Shown: positions 38,069 through 45,515 of the stretch, one piece after another
Layout: each line of letters begins with the position of its first letter
Numbering within the stretch: the first letter of the stretch is position 1
Notes under the pieces: generated by a model
What the model was told of the DNA's origin: nothing
Database searches by the model: none
Seen by the model: the letters and a program-made list of their open reading frames with translations, nothing else
Made by a program: the position numbers and the translations under genes
Assembly (NCBI RefSeq): GCF_014639315.1
Contig: NZ_BMFY01000003.1
Location: 186,001-250,000 of the forward strand
Direction: 5' to 3'
DNA: 64,000 nt
From: Sediminivirga luteola
GTDB lineage: Bacteria; Actinomycetota; Actinomycetes; Actinomycetales; Brevibacteriaceae

Positions 38069-39310
38069 ATGATAGGCGTGACCACGCCATTTCTGAACCG
38101 GAACTCGGACCAGTCCCAGCGCAGTGCCCTGCGGTGGCTGGCCCTGGGCCTGGGAGCGGGCGCCGCGGCGGGAACGCTCCTGTCGGTGGCGAGCTCGGGA
38201 CTGGCGGTGTATTTCGCCCGCCGGATCGTGGTGCCCCAGAACGCGCCGGAGGAGACCGAGATCCTGCACGTGCAGGGCTTCGACGACGAGATGGTCATCC
38301 ATCTGCCGGCCACCACCGACACGATCGTCCCAGGCCGGTACAGCCTGTTCTTCCACTCCGGCCGCGGGCACGCGCGCATCGGCGACATCATCGAGTACGA
38401 TCCGCGCTCCAGGACGGTCGCCAGGGCCGTGCTGGCCGTCGACTCAGGGGATCTGCGCCGCGCCCGCTGGGGCCACTGGTCCGGCGTCTACTACACCGGT
38501 CCCGAGCACGCCGGGGTCCTGGCCGAGGACATCACCCTGACCTCCGACATCGGCGACCTCCCCGCCTGGTTCCTGCCGACCGACGCCGCGCAGCCGGAAG
38601 ACACCTGGGCCATCCTCATCCACGGCCGCGGTGGCACCCGTGCCGAGGGCCTCCGCGCGGCGGCCACGCTCAATGCGCTCGGCGTTCCCGCCATCCTGCC
38701 GGCCTACCGCAACGACGCCGAAGTGCGCCGCGGCAAGGCCAGCCGGTACGGGCTCGGTGACACGGAGTGGCTGGACATCGACGCGGCCATCGAGCACGCG
38801 CTGCGCTCCGGGGCCTCCCGCGTCGTGCTGTTCGGCTGGTCGATGGGCGGGGCGATCGCGCTGCAGGCGGCGTCGCGGGGCCGGTTCACCGACCGGATCG
38901 CCGGCCTGGTGCTGGACGCGCCGGTGCTGGACTGGTTCAACGTGCTGGACCGCCAGGCCCGGGTGAACAAGCTGCCCACGCCGATCGCACGCCTGGTCCT
39001 GGAGATGATCACCCAGCCCTGGGCCAGGCCGTTCACCGGCCTGGACACGCCGCTGGACCTGAAGCGGATGGACTGGGTCACGCGCGCCGCGGAACTCGAT
39101 GTGCCGGTCCTGCTGATCCACAGCAAGGACGACGAGTTCGTCCCGATCGAGCCCTCGCTCAGCCTGGCGAAGGTCCGCGCGGACCTCGTCACGATGCCCG
39201 AGTACGACCGGGCGATGCACACCAAGGAGTGGAACGTCGACCCCGAGCGGTGGTCCGATGACGTGGCCAACTTCCTGGAGAGCAAGATCCTCCGCCGGCA
39301 GGACGGCTAG
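38069..39310 (+). CDS. Membrane-anchored alpha/beta hydrolase
   Basis: 413 residues. A single N-terminal helix (about residues 24-46) is followed by an extracytoplasmic or membrane-adjacent region and an alpha/beta-hydrolase domain: [15 protein letters not shown] (oxyanion loop), the nucleophile elbow [31 protein letters not shown] (acid) and the histidine in RAMHTKEWN. The catalytic triad looks complete. A GTG at 38078 is an alternative start. Substrate unknown; related proteins are annotated as acyl-peptidase-like hydrolases. Confidence 0.8.
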   Translation: MIGVTTPFLNRNSDQSQRSALRWLALGLGAGAAAGTLLSVASSGLAVYFARRIVVPQNAPEETEILHVQGFDDEMVIHLPATTDTIVPGRYSLFFHSGRGHARIGDIIEYDPRSRTVARAVLAVDSGDLRRARWGHWSGVYYTGPEHAGVLAEDITLTSDIGDLPAWFLPTDAAQPEDTWAILIHGRGGTRAEGLRAAATLNALGVPAILPAYRNDAEVRRGKASRYGLGDTEWLDIDAAIEHALRSGASRVVLFGWSMGGAIALQAASRGRFTDRIAGLVLDAPVLDWFNVLDRQARVNKLPTPIARLVLEMITQPWARPFTGLDTPLDLKRMDWVTRAAELDVPVLLIHSKDDEFVPIEPSLSLAKVRADLVTMPEYDRAMHTKEWNVDPERWSDDVANFLESKILRRQDG

Positions 39311-39321
39311 GCCGGTACCTC

Positions 39322-39936
39322 ATGGTCCTCGTGCTGTTCGGTGCCTCCGGGCACGTCGGGCGGGCGCTCACCGAGCTGCTGTCGGACCGGTACGAGGTGG
39401 TCGGCGTCTCCCGGGCCGAGTATGGCGACTGGACCGCTGAGCCCGGGCCGCTGCTGGACGCGCTGGCGGGCCGGGAGGTGCATGGCGCCGTCGCGGCACT
39501 GGGCGGCTGGTTCGTCGGCGCGCCGCTGCTGGACGCCGGGCCGCGCAGCCTGGATCACGAGTACGGCAGCCACCTGGCCTCGCACGCCGCCGCCTGCTGG
39601 GTGAGCCGAGAGCTGGCGCGCAGACAGGACCGCGGGACGCCGCTCGTGCACATCGCCCTCGGGGGGATCGCCGGGATCGAACCGTGCGTGGGATCCGGCG
39701 CCATCTCGGTGTTCGGCGCCGCGCAGGAGATGCTCATCCGGGTGACGGAGGCCGAGGCCCGCGCCGCGGGGGAGCCGGTGGCGTTCCGCGAGCTGAAGAT
39801 CCTCGCCCCGGTGCGGGGAGACGAGCGCAATGATGTCGCCGCAGGCCAGCGCGTGGTCGAGCCGGAGGAGATCGCAGGCCGGGTGCGGGCGCTGCTGCAG
39901 GAGCCGGGCGGCGACTGGTCGAGCGTCCTGGAGTGA
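39322..39936 (+). CDS. Atypical short-chain dehydrogenase-like protein
   Basis: 204 residues starting MVLVLFGASGHVGRALTELL, a Rossmann nucleotide-binding motif (GASGHVG). The rest keeps the SDR layout (VHGAVAALGGWFVGAPLLD; LVHIALGGIAGIEP) but the YxxxK catalytic pair is not evident. It may be a non-catalytic or atypical SDR. It starts 11 bp after the hydrolase stop, so is probably cotranscribed. Confidence 0.72.
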   Translation: MVLVLFGASGHVGRALTELLSDRYEVVGVSRAEYGDWTAEPGPLLDALAGREVHGAVAALGGWFVGAPLLDAGPRSLDHEYGSHLASHAAACWVSRELARRQDRGTPLVHIALGGIAGIEPCVGSGAISVFGAAQEMLIRVTEAEARAAGEPVAFRELKILAPVRGDERNDVAAGQRVVEPEEIAGRVRALLQEPGGDWSSVLE

Positions 39937-39958
39937 GGCGAACGCCGGCAGGCAGGGC

Positions 39959-40582
39959 TCAGCGGTGCCGGTAGCGCAGGATCATCTGGTTGCCCCGGCG
40001 TTCCGTTCCGGTCAGCCGCAGCGGGATGCGCGCCTGGAGGCTGCTGGCCTGGGTGCCGGGTCCGTGCAGGTACAGCGGGCTGATGCTCAGATGGAGTTCG
40101 GCACCGGGGTAGGCGGCGAGCAGGCGGTACGCCAGGTGGGGCCCGGCCTCGCACAGGAGCGGTGCCGCCGGGTCCTTCCGGGCGAGGGCGGGGACGACCG
40201 CCCGGATCCGTTCGGGTTCGCGTCCCTGTGCGCCGCCGATGCCGTGGGCGCGGTAGCCGAGCCCGGTACGGTCGAGTTCGGCCTGCAACCGGGCGGGGTC
40301 GGTCCGGCTCAGGACGTGCACGGGGGTGCGCTCAAGCGCTTTCCCCGGCGCGTTGATGCGTGGCAGCTGGGGGTTCAGGGCGGTCCGGCGATCGATGATG
40401 ACGGCGCCGGCCGCGCGGCGGAGTTCGCGGAAGTAGCCGAAGTCGTCGTCATTGGAGATGGCGGTGGTCCACCCGTCGGCGGCATAGCTGCCGTTGAGGG
40501 ACTGGACGAGCGAGATCAGCAGCGGTGGCTGGTCCGCGGCGCCGCTGCTGGCCGGCCCGGGCTGCTCAGCGGGCGAGGTCAT
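39959..40582 (-). CDS. RibD C-terminal / dihydrofolate-reductase-like reductase
   Basis: 207 residues resembling the stand-alone pyrimidine reductase domain of RibD: PLLISLVQSLNGSYAADGWTTAISNDDDFGYFRELRRAAGAVIIDRRTALNPQLP, then LCEAGPHLAYRLLAAYPGAELHLSISPLYL. It would use NAD(P)H, but the substrate may be a pteridine, flavin precursor or other small molecule. It overlaps the 3' end of the L,D-transpeptidase gene upstream by 17 bases on the same strand. Confidence 0.78.
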   Translation of the reverse strand: MTSPAEQPGPASSGAADQPPLLISLVQSLNGSYAADGWTTAISNDDDFGYFRELRRAAGAVIIDRRTALNPQLPRINAPGKALERTPVHVLSRTDPARLQAELDRTGLGYRAHGIGGAQGREPERIRAVVPALARKDPAAPLLCEAGPHLAYRLLAAYPGAELHLSISPLYLHGPGTQASSLQARIPLRLTGTERRGNQMILRYRHR

Positions 40583-41384
40583 CGAAGGACCCCATGACCA
40601 TGAGGGGGTGCTGCTCGGGATCGAGTTCCCGCAGCAGGAACTCCATGCCCTCCTGCGGGATGGTCACGCAGCCGCGGGTGCCCTTGCCGTGGTCCACATG
40701 CAGCCAGATGCCGCCGCCGCGCTCCCAGCCTTCGGGCCGTTCGCTGTCGGTGGGCGGGGTGCCCTCGACACGGTTGTAGTTGATGGCGATGACGTAGTTG
40801 AAGACGTTCTCCATGTCGTCGCCGTACACGGTCGTGGCCGCCTCACGGTAGCCGCTCTCCTGGGTGTAGGGCAGCTTGGCGCCGGGGTCCTCCAGGTATC
40901 CGCCGGCGTCGGTCAGGGCGAACACGCCCACGGGCGTCGTCCGGTCTCCCTCGCGCCGGTCCTCCAGCCACCCGGCGGAACCGTTGTGGCCGCGCCAGTG
41001 CGCGCGCTGGACCCAGCCGTCCTCATGACGCTCGTAATAGGTGGTGGAGGCGTTGTCGCTGTGCTGCTCGGCGGAGGAGGAGACCAGGACCTGGCGGGTC
41101 TCCTCGCCGATCTGCCCCAGGGTCTCCGGACCCAGGCCCGGGATCGTGCTCAGGACCTGACCGTCGGCGCCCAGCTGGGCGGGGGCGCTCAGCGAAGCGC
41201 CCGCCTGGGCGGGCGCGCCGGTGCCATCCTGTCCCGCGGAACCCTGCGGTGCCGTCGTGGGCACCGGCGCCGGGGTCAGCGGCGTGGCCTCCGCCTCCGC
41301 GGTGCCGCAGCCGGCCAGCCCAGCCAGCGTGGCGAGGAGGAGGGCGGCCAGGGTACCTCCGCTGTTCCGTGTGAAGCCAGTCAT
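40566..41384 (-). CDS. L,D-transpeptidase-like lipoprotein (YkuD family)
   Basis: 272 residues with a lipoprotein signal (LLLATLAGLAGC). An Ala/Pro/Thr/Gln-rich linker to about residue 90 precedes a YkuD-type catalytic domain with TTPVGVFALTD and the active-site block IWLHVDHGKGTRGCVTIP (conserved His and Cys). Such enzymes make 3-3 cross-links or attach proteins to peptidoglycan outside the membrane. ATG at 41384 chosen; a GTG four codons upstream is in frame. Confidence 0.82.
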   Translation of the reverse strand: MTGFTRNSGGTLAALLLATLAGLAGCGTAEAEATPLTPAPVPTTAPQGSAGQDGTGAPAQAGASLSAPAQLGADGQVLSTIPGLGPETLGQIGEETRQVLVSSSAEQHSDNASTTYYERHEDGWVQRAHWRGHNGSAGWLEDRREGDRTTPVGVFALTDAGGYLEDPGAKLPYTQESGYREAATTVYGDDMENVFNYVIAINYNRVEGTPPTDSERPEGWERGGGIWLHVDHGKGTRGCVTIPQEGMEFLLRELDPEQHPLMVMGSFDDLAR

Positions 41385-41483
41385 GGTCTTTCCCACTTTT
41401 CCAGTTCACCCGGGCTTTGTCATGCCGACAGGCGCGTGCACCGCCGGCTGATCTGAGCTGCCGCCTTCAGCCGTCACCATCGT

Positions 41484-41531
41484 CACAGCTGCACAGCCGC
41501 ACAGCCGCACAGCCGCACAGCCGCACAGCTG
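41484..41531. repeat. Six-copy octamer tandem repeat (CACAGCYG)n
   Basis: Six head-to-tail 8-bp units. The outer two are CACAGCTG (41484-41491, 41524-41531) and the inner four CACAGCCG. The array ends three bases before the stop codon of the Rid gene and lies ~100 bp upstream of the L,D-transpeptidase start. Confidence 0.9.
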
Positions 41532-41534
41532 TCG

Positions 41535-41957
41535 TTATTCGCGGAGTGCGGCGACCGCCTCGATCTCGACGAGCTGATCGTCGTACCCGAGTGCGGCGAC
41601 TCCCAGCAGGGTGCTCGGCGGGCGGTGCGGAGCGAGGGCATCGCGGATGACCTCCCACGCCGCCACCAGATCGGCCTGATCCGAGGAGGCGACGTACACC
41701 GTGGTCTTGACCAGGTCCGCCAGCGTGGCGCCGGCGGCGAGCAGGGATTGCTCGAGATTCTGAACGCACAGAGCGGCCTGGCCGCAGACGTCTCCGATGG
41801 GAGTCGTGGCCCCGTCCGGGTCGAGCGGGCATGCGCCGGCGGCGTGGATGAGCGTCGTGCCTGGCGGGGTGATGGCGGCGTAGGCGTATTCGGCGGCATC
41901 GGACAGCGGGGGACGGGAGCCGATGGCGGTCTCGGCGGCTTCGAGGAAACGGGTCAT
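41535..41957 (-). CDS. RidA/YjgF-family protein lacking the archetypal arginine
   Basis: 140 residues of the Rid fold (TLIHAAGACPLDPDG, QNLEQSLLAAGATLADLVKTTVYVASSDQADLVAAWEVI, LLGVAALGYDDQLVEIEAVAALR). Where RidA has Ala-Arg-Ser before the last strand, this protein has Pro-Ser-Thr, so the arginine needed for enamine/imine deaminase activity is missing. It is more likely a Rid4-7-type protein of unknown role. Its ATG overlaps the MerR stop (ATGA), making it the last gene of the copper operon. Confidence 0.85.
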   Translation of the reverse strand: MTRFLEAAETAIGSRPPLSDAAEYAYAAITPPGTTLIHAAGACPLDPDGATTPIGDVCGQAALCVQNLEQSLLAAGATLADLVKTTVYVASSDQADLVAAWEVIRDALAPHRPPSTLLGVAALGYDDQLVEIEAVAALRE

Positions 41958-42379
41958 GCCTCCACGGTAGGCGACTGCCTGTACGCGCCGATGACCTGGT
42001 CGAGGATGCGGACCGTCTCCTGCTGCCGGCGGATCTCGCGTTCGAGCCGGTCCCGGTGCGCACGCAGATCCTCGATCAGCAGCGGCGTGCGGAGGGAGGC
42101 GTCCACCATGCACGGCAGCATCGGCGCGATGGTGCGGCTGCTGAGCCCGGCGGCGAAGAGGTGCTGGATGAGGATGACGCGCTCGGCGGATCCGGGTGCG
42201 AAGCGCCGGTGCCCGGCCGCGCTCCGCTCGGATTCCAGCAGGCCCTGCTGCTCGTAGTAGCGGAGCGAGCGCACGCTCACCCCGGTGGCGGCGGCCAGAG
42301 CGCCGATGCTCATCGCCGCCGGGCGATCCTCCGGCGCGTTCGTACCGGGCCCTCCGGTTGCCTCAGCGGCGCCCGTCAT
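41954..42379 (-). CDS. MerR-family transcriptional regulator
   Basis: 141 residues: an N-terminal MerR helix-turn-helix (AMSIGALAAATGVSVRSLRYYEQQGLLESERSAAGHRRF, about residues 22-60), a dimerisation helix (HRDRLEREIRRQQETVRILDQVI) and a short effector region. A cysteine sits at LPCMVD, but the CueR C-terminal Cys-x7-Cys metal loop is absent, so copper sensing is doubtful. It overlaps copB upstream and the Rid gene downstream by ATGA, so it is translated with the copper operon. Confidence 0.85.
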   Translation of the reverse strand: MTGAAEATGGPGTNAPEDRPAAMSIGALAAATGVSVRSLRYYEQQGLLESERSAAGHRRFAPGSAERVILIQHLFAAGLSSRTIAPMLPCMVDASLRTPLLIEDLRAHRDRLEREIRRQQETVRILDQVIGAYRQSPTVEA

Positions 42380-44511
42380 CGCCGGCCCCGGAGGAACGTG
42401 CCGGTGCTGGTCTCAGGCCGCAGGTCGAGGCGGCGTAGCAGCTGGGCGTTGAGCGCGACGACGACGGTGGAGGCCGACATCAGGATCGCGCCGACGCTCA
42501 TCGGCAGCACGAATCCGACCGGCGCGAGGATGCCCGCGGCCAGGGGTACGGACACCAGGTTGTACCCGGCGGCCCACCACAGGTTCTGCTTCATCTTGCG
42601 ATAGCTGGCGCGGGAGAGGTCGATGACCGAGAGCACCGAACGCGGATCGGAGGAGGCGAGGATGACCCCGGCCGAGCCGATGGCGACATCGGTGCCGGCG
42701 CCGATGGCGATGCCGACATCTGCCTGCGCGAGGGCGGGAGCGTCGTTGACGCCGTCACCGACCATGGCGACCTTCTTCCCTTCGTGCTGGAGTTCGGCAA
42801 CCTTCGCGGCCTTGTCCTCGGGGCGGACTCCGGCGAACACGCGGTCGATGCCGAGCTCGGCAGCGACGGTGTCGGCGACGGCCCGGGCGTCGCCGGTGAT
42901 CATCACGACCTGCGCGCCGGCGGCGTGGAGCGCATCGACGGCGTCCCTGGACTCCGGGCGGATCTCATCGGCCAGCCGCAGGGCGCCGATGACCTCGCCG
43001 TCGGCGAGGACATGCAGGATGATCGCTCCCTCGGATCGCCACTGCTCGGCAACCGGCAGCTCGCCGAGCTGGTGCTGCTCCAGCAGGTAGGGGCCGCCGA
43101 CCTCAACCGCGGTGTCTCCGTGTTCATCGGTGACGGTTGCCTTGACTCCCACGGCGGGAGACGAGGAGAAGTCGCGGGCATGGGGGACGGCGAGGCCGCG
43201 TTCCTTCGCGGCCCCGGTGATGGCGCGAGCCAGGGGGTGCTCGCTGCCGGCCTCGGCGGCCGCGGCCAGCGCCAGCACCTCGTCGTCGGTCCGGCCAGCG
43301 ACCGGGTCGGTGCTGGTGACGGTGGGCTCGCCCTTGGTGAGAGTGCCGGTCTTGTCGAACAGCACCGCGTCGACGGTGCGCATCGACTCCAGGGCGAGGC
43401 GGTCCTTGATGAGTACGCCGCCGCGGGCGGCGCGCTCGGTCGCGATGGAGACCACCAGCGGGATCGCCAGCCCCAGCGCGTGGGGGCAGGCGATGACCAG
43501 CACCGTGATGGTGCGCACCACCGCGGTGTCCGGCAGGCCGAGGATGGACCAGACCACGGCGGTGATCGCGGCGGCGCCGAGCGCGAACCAGAACAGCCAC
43601 GCCGCGGCGACGTCGGCGATCCGCTGCGCGCGGGAGGAGGATGCCTGGGCATCGGCGACCAGCTTCTGAATGCCCGCCAGAGCGGTGTCGTCACCGGTCG
43701 CGGTGACCTCGACCCGTAGTCCCGAGTCGGTGGCGACAGTGCCGGCGACCACCGAGTCACCCACCTCACGGCGCACGGTCTTGGATTCGCCGGTGACCAT
43801 CGACTCGTCCATCGAGGCTGACCCGTCGACGATCCGTCCATCGGCGGGCACCGCCGATCCGGGACGCACGATGATGAGATCGCCGACGGCGAGGTGGGCG
43901 GGAGCGATTTTCACGACGTCGTCGCCGGTGATTTTCTCGGCCTCATCGGGCAGCAGGGCAGCCAGGGAGTCCAGGGCTGAGGTCGTCTGGGCCAGCGATC
44001 GCATCTCGACCCAGTGACCGAGCAGCATGATCACCACCAGCAGGGCCAGTTCCCACCAGAAGTTCAGCTCATGGTCCAGCAGGCGCAGGCTCGCACCCCA
44101 GGAGGCGAGGAACGCCACCGTGATGGCCAGCCCGATGAGCAGCATCATGCCGGGCTTGCCGGAGCGGATCTCGCCGAGCGCGCCGGTCAGGAACGGCCAG
44201 CCTCCCCAGGCGTAGATCACGGTCCCCAGGACGGGCGAGATCCACCAGATCCATCCCGCCTCGGGCAGGTGGTAGCCGATGAGGTGGGCGAACATGTCGT
44301 TGAAGCCGACCACCGGCACCGCCAAGGCGAGCATGATCCAGAACAGCCGCCGGAACTGCCCGACGTGATCGCCATGACCCGCATGGCCGTCATGGCCGCC
44401 GTGGTGGTCGTGACCGTGAGGTGTGCCCTCGGCTCCGCGGTGATCCGCGTGATCCGCGTGATGGGCGTGGCCGGTGTGGTCCCCGCCGTGGCGGGTGGCG
44501 TGTTCGTTCAT
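42376..44511 (-). CDS. copB: Copper-translocating P-type ATPase, CopB type (P1B-3)
   Basis: 711 residues exporting copper from the cytoplasm. A very His-rich N-terminus (about residues 1-55, HAHHADHADH and GHDHHGGHDGHAGHGDH) replaces a heavy-metal-associated domain. The membrane metal site is CPH (VIACPHALGLAIP), diagnostic of CopB. Other motifs: TGES, DKTGTLTKGEP, SEHPLARAI (HP locus) and [18 protein letters not shown]. The ATG at 44511 is chosen for the His-rich start. It overlaps the merR start by four bases. Confidence 0.93.
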   Translation of the reverse strand: MNEHATRHGGDHTGHAHHADHADHRGAEGTPHGHDHHGGHDGHAGHGDHVGQFRRLFWIMLALAVPVVGFNDMFAHLIGYHLPEAGWIWWISPVLGTVIYAWGGWPFLTGALGEIRSGKPGMMLLIGLAITVAFLASWGASLRLLDHELNFWWELALLVVIMLLGHWVEMRSLAQTTSALDSLAALLPDEAEKITGDDVVKIAPAHLAVGDLIIVRPGSAVPADGRIVDGSASMDESMVTGESKTVRREVGDSVVAGTVATDSGLRVEVTATGDDTALAGIQKLVADAQASSSRAQRIADVAAAWLFWFALGAAAITAVVWSILGLPDTAVVRTITVLVIACPHALGLAIPLVVSIATERAARGGVLIKDRLALESMRTVDAVLFDKTGTLTKGEPTVTSTDPVAGRTDDEVLALAAAAEAGSEHPLARAITGAAKERGLAVPHARDFSSSPAVGVKATVTDEHGDTAVEVGGPYLLEQHQLGELPVAEQWRSEGAIILHVLADGEVIGALRLADEIRPESRDAVDALHAAGAQVVMITGDARAVADTVAAELGIDRVFAGVRPEDKAAKVAELQHEGKKVAMVGDGVNDAPALAQADVGIAIGAGTDVAIGSAGVILASSDPRSVLSVIDLSRASYRKMKQNLWWAAGYNLVSVPLAAGILAPVGFVLPMSVGAILMSASTVVVALNAQLLRRLDLRPETSTGTFLRGRR

Positions 44512-44570
44512 GTTCGTCTCTCCGATGTGCCGGCGCTTGGCGGCGGCGCTGGTGGCGTGGCTGCCGCGTC

Positions 44571-45166
44571 TCAGGGCGCGGGCTGTATCTCGCTCTCGAC
44601 GACCCACTTGTGGTTGGTCATGGTCATGCCGCCGGCTTCGACGTCGACGACGTAGACGGTCTCCTCGGTCGAGGAGACGATCGTGGCCCTCGCCCCGTCC
44701 ATGCCCTCCATGTGCGCGGCGGCAAGGGTGACCTCGGTGCCATCGGGCAGGCGGCCGTCGCCAGCATCGGCGAGTTCTTCCTGGACGACCCAGCGATGAT
44801 CGGTAATGGGGTCGCCACCGGTGGTGGGGGTGTAGTCAACCGCGTACGTGTAGGTGTCGTAAGCGCCCGCGATCGTCGCCGCCGCCCCGTCCATGCCCGC
44901 CATGTGGTCCGCGGTCAGGGTGACCTCGGTGCCGATGGGGTAGGTGGGGTCTGTGGCCTCGGTCATGCCCTCGGGCACCGGGCCGCCGTCGGCCGGGTGA
45001 TCCATCCCGCCATGCTCGCCGTGATCCTGGGAGGTGCCTGGGGCGAGTCCTCGTCGGCGTCGTCAGCAACACAGCCGGTGAGCAGAACGGTGATGCTGAG
45101 CAGTCCTGCGCCCACGACGGCACCCAGACGCCTGGGCGAGCGCTGGTCAGTTCGTCGTGTCATCAT
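44571..45166 (-). pseudogene. YdhK-like (DUF1541) copper-locus lipoprotein gene with a frameshift
   Basis: The 5' part (from the ATG at 45166) encodes a lipoprotein signal ending VLLTGC and an acidic stretch. The mature domain is in another frame, running to the stop at 44571. It carries two DUF1541 repeats, each with EVTL..(D/A)HM.GMDGA.ATI and H(R/K)WVV. The frames join perfectly if one base is added to the four-G run at 45040-45043 (C run on the coding strand). This gives DSPPGTSQDHGEHGG. So the gene carries a one-base deletion, a sequencing error, or possibly a slippery site. It lies between the YHS gene and copB. Confidence 0.8.
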
Positions 45167-45194
45167 GTGTGTCCTTCCACCCTGCGACCCGGTC

Positions 45195-45470
45195 TCAGGC
45201 CGCGTTCGCATAGCGGTCGGGATCGGCGTCGAACAGGGGCCCGCAGGAGGCGCAGCAGAGCCAGTAGCGCTGTCCGTTGTGGTCGCGGACCAGGCCGGCG
45301 GCTTCCGCCTCGGCTTTGACGACCGGGCTGCCGGCCATGACGGGGCACTCGGCCATCTCGGCCGCGGGCGTCTGGGCGAGTGCCTCGGCGCTTGGACCGT
45401 GGCCGCTGCATCCGCCTCCGGACGCGGAAGTGCTCCCGGTGCCGGTGTGGTGGTGGTCGTGTGCGGTCAT
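45195..45470 (-). CDS. YHS-domain metal-binding protein
   Basis: 91 residues. A His/Gly/Ser-rich start (MTAHDHHHTG) precedes a YHS domain, ECPVMAGSPVVKAEAEAAGLVRDHNGQRYWLCCASCGPLFDADPDRYA, with four cysteines (ECPVM, LCCASC). YHS proteins accompany copper ATPases and probably act as cytoplasmic copper carriers. It lies 45 bp downstream of copA and 28 bp upstream of the lipoprotein start, in one operon. Confidence 0.88.
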   Translation of the reverse strand: MTAHDHHHTGTGSTSASGGGCSGHGPSAEALAQTPAAEMAECPVMAGSPVVKAEAEAAGLVRDHNGQRYWLCCASCGPLFDADPDRYANAA

Positions 45471-45515
45471 CGGAGGTGTCCTCTCGGTAGCGGTGATGAC
45501 GATGAGGTGGCCGGG

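Noticed and set aside
38069-38077. GTG at 38078 as the definite start of the alpha/beta hydrolase.
   Set aside because: No clear ribosome site or TANNNT box decides between it and the ATG at 38069, so the longer form is kept.
42784-43719. 311-codon open frame on the plus strand opposite copB.
   Set aside because: It mirrors third-position GC of copB on the other strand; no motif and no ribosome site. The same applies to the other long opposite-strand frames in parE, cydDC, acnA, leuA and the helicase.
44963-45211. A separate small lipoprotein gene (82 codons) in the copper operon.
   Set aside because: Its signal peptide is the 5' end of the frameshifted YdhK-like gene; residues after the slip point are out-of-frame sequence.
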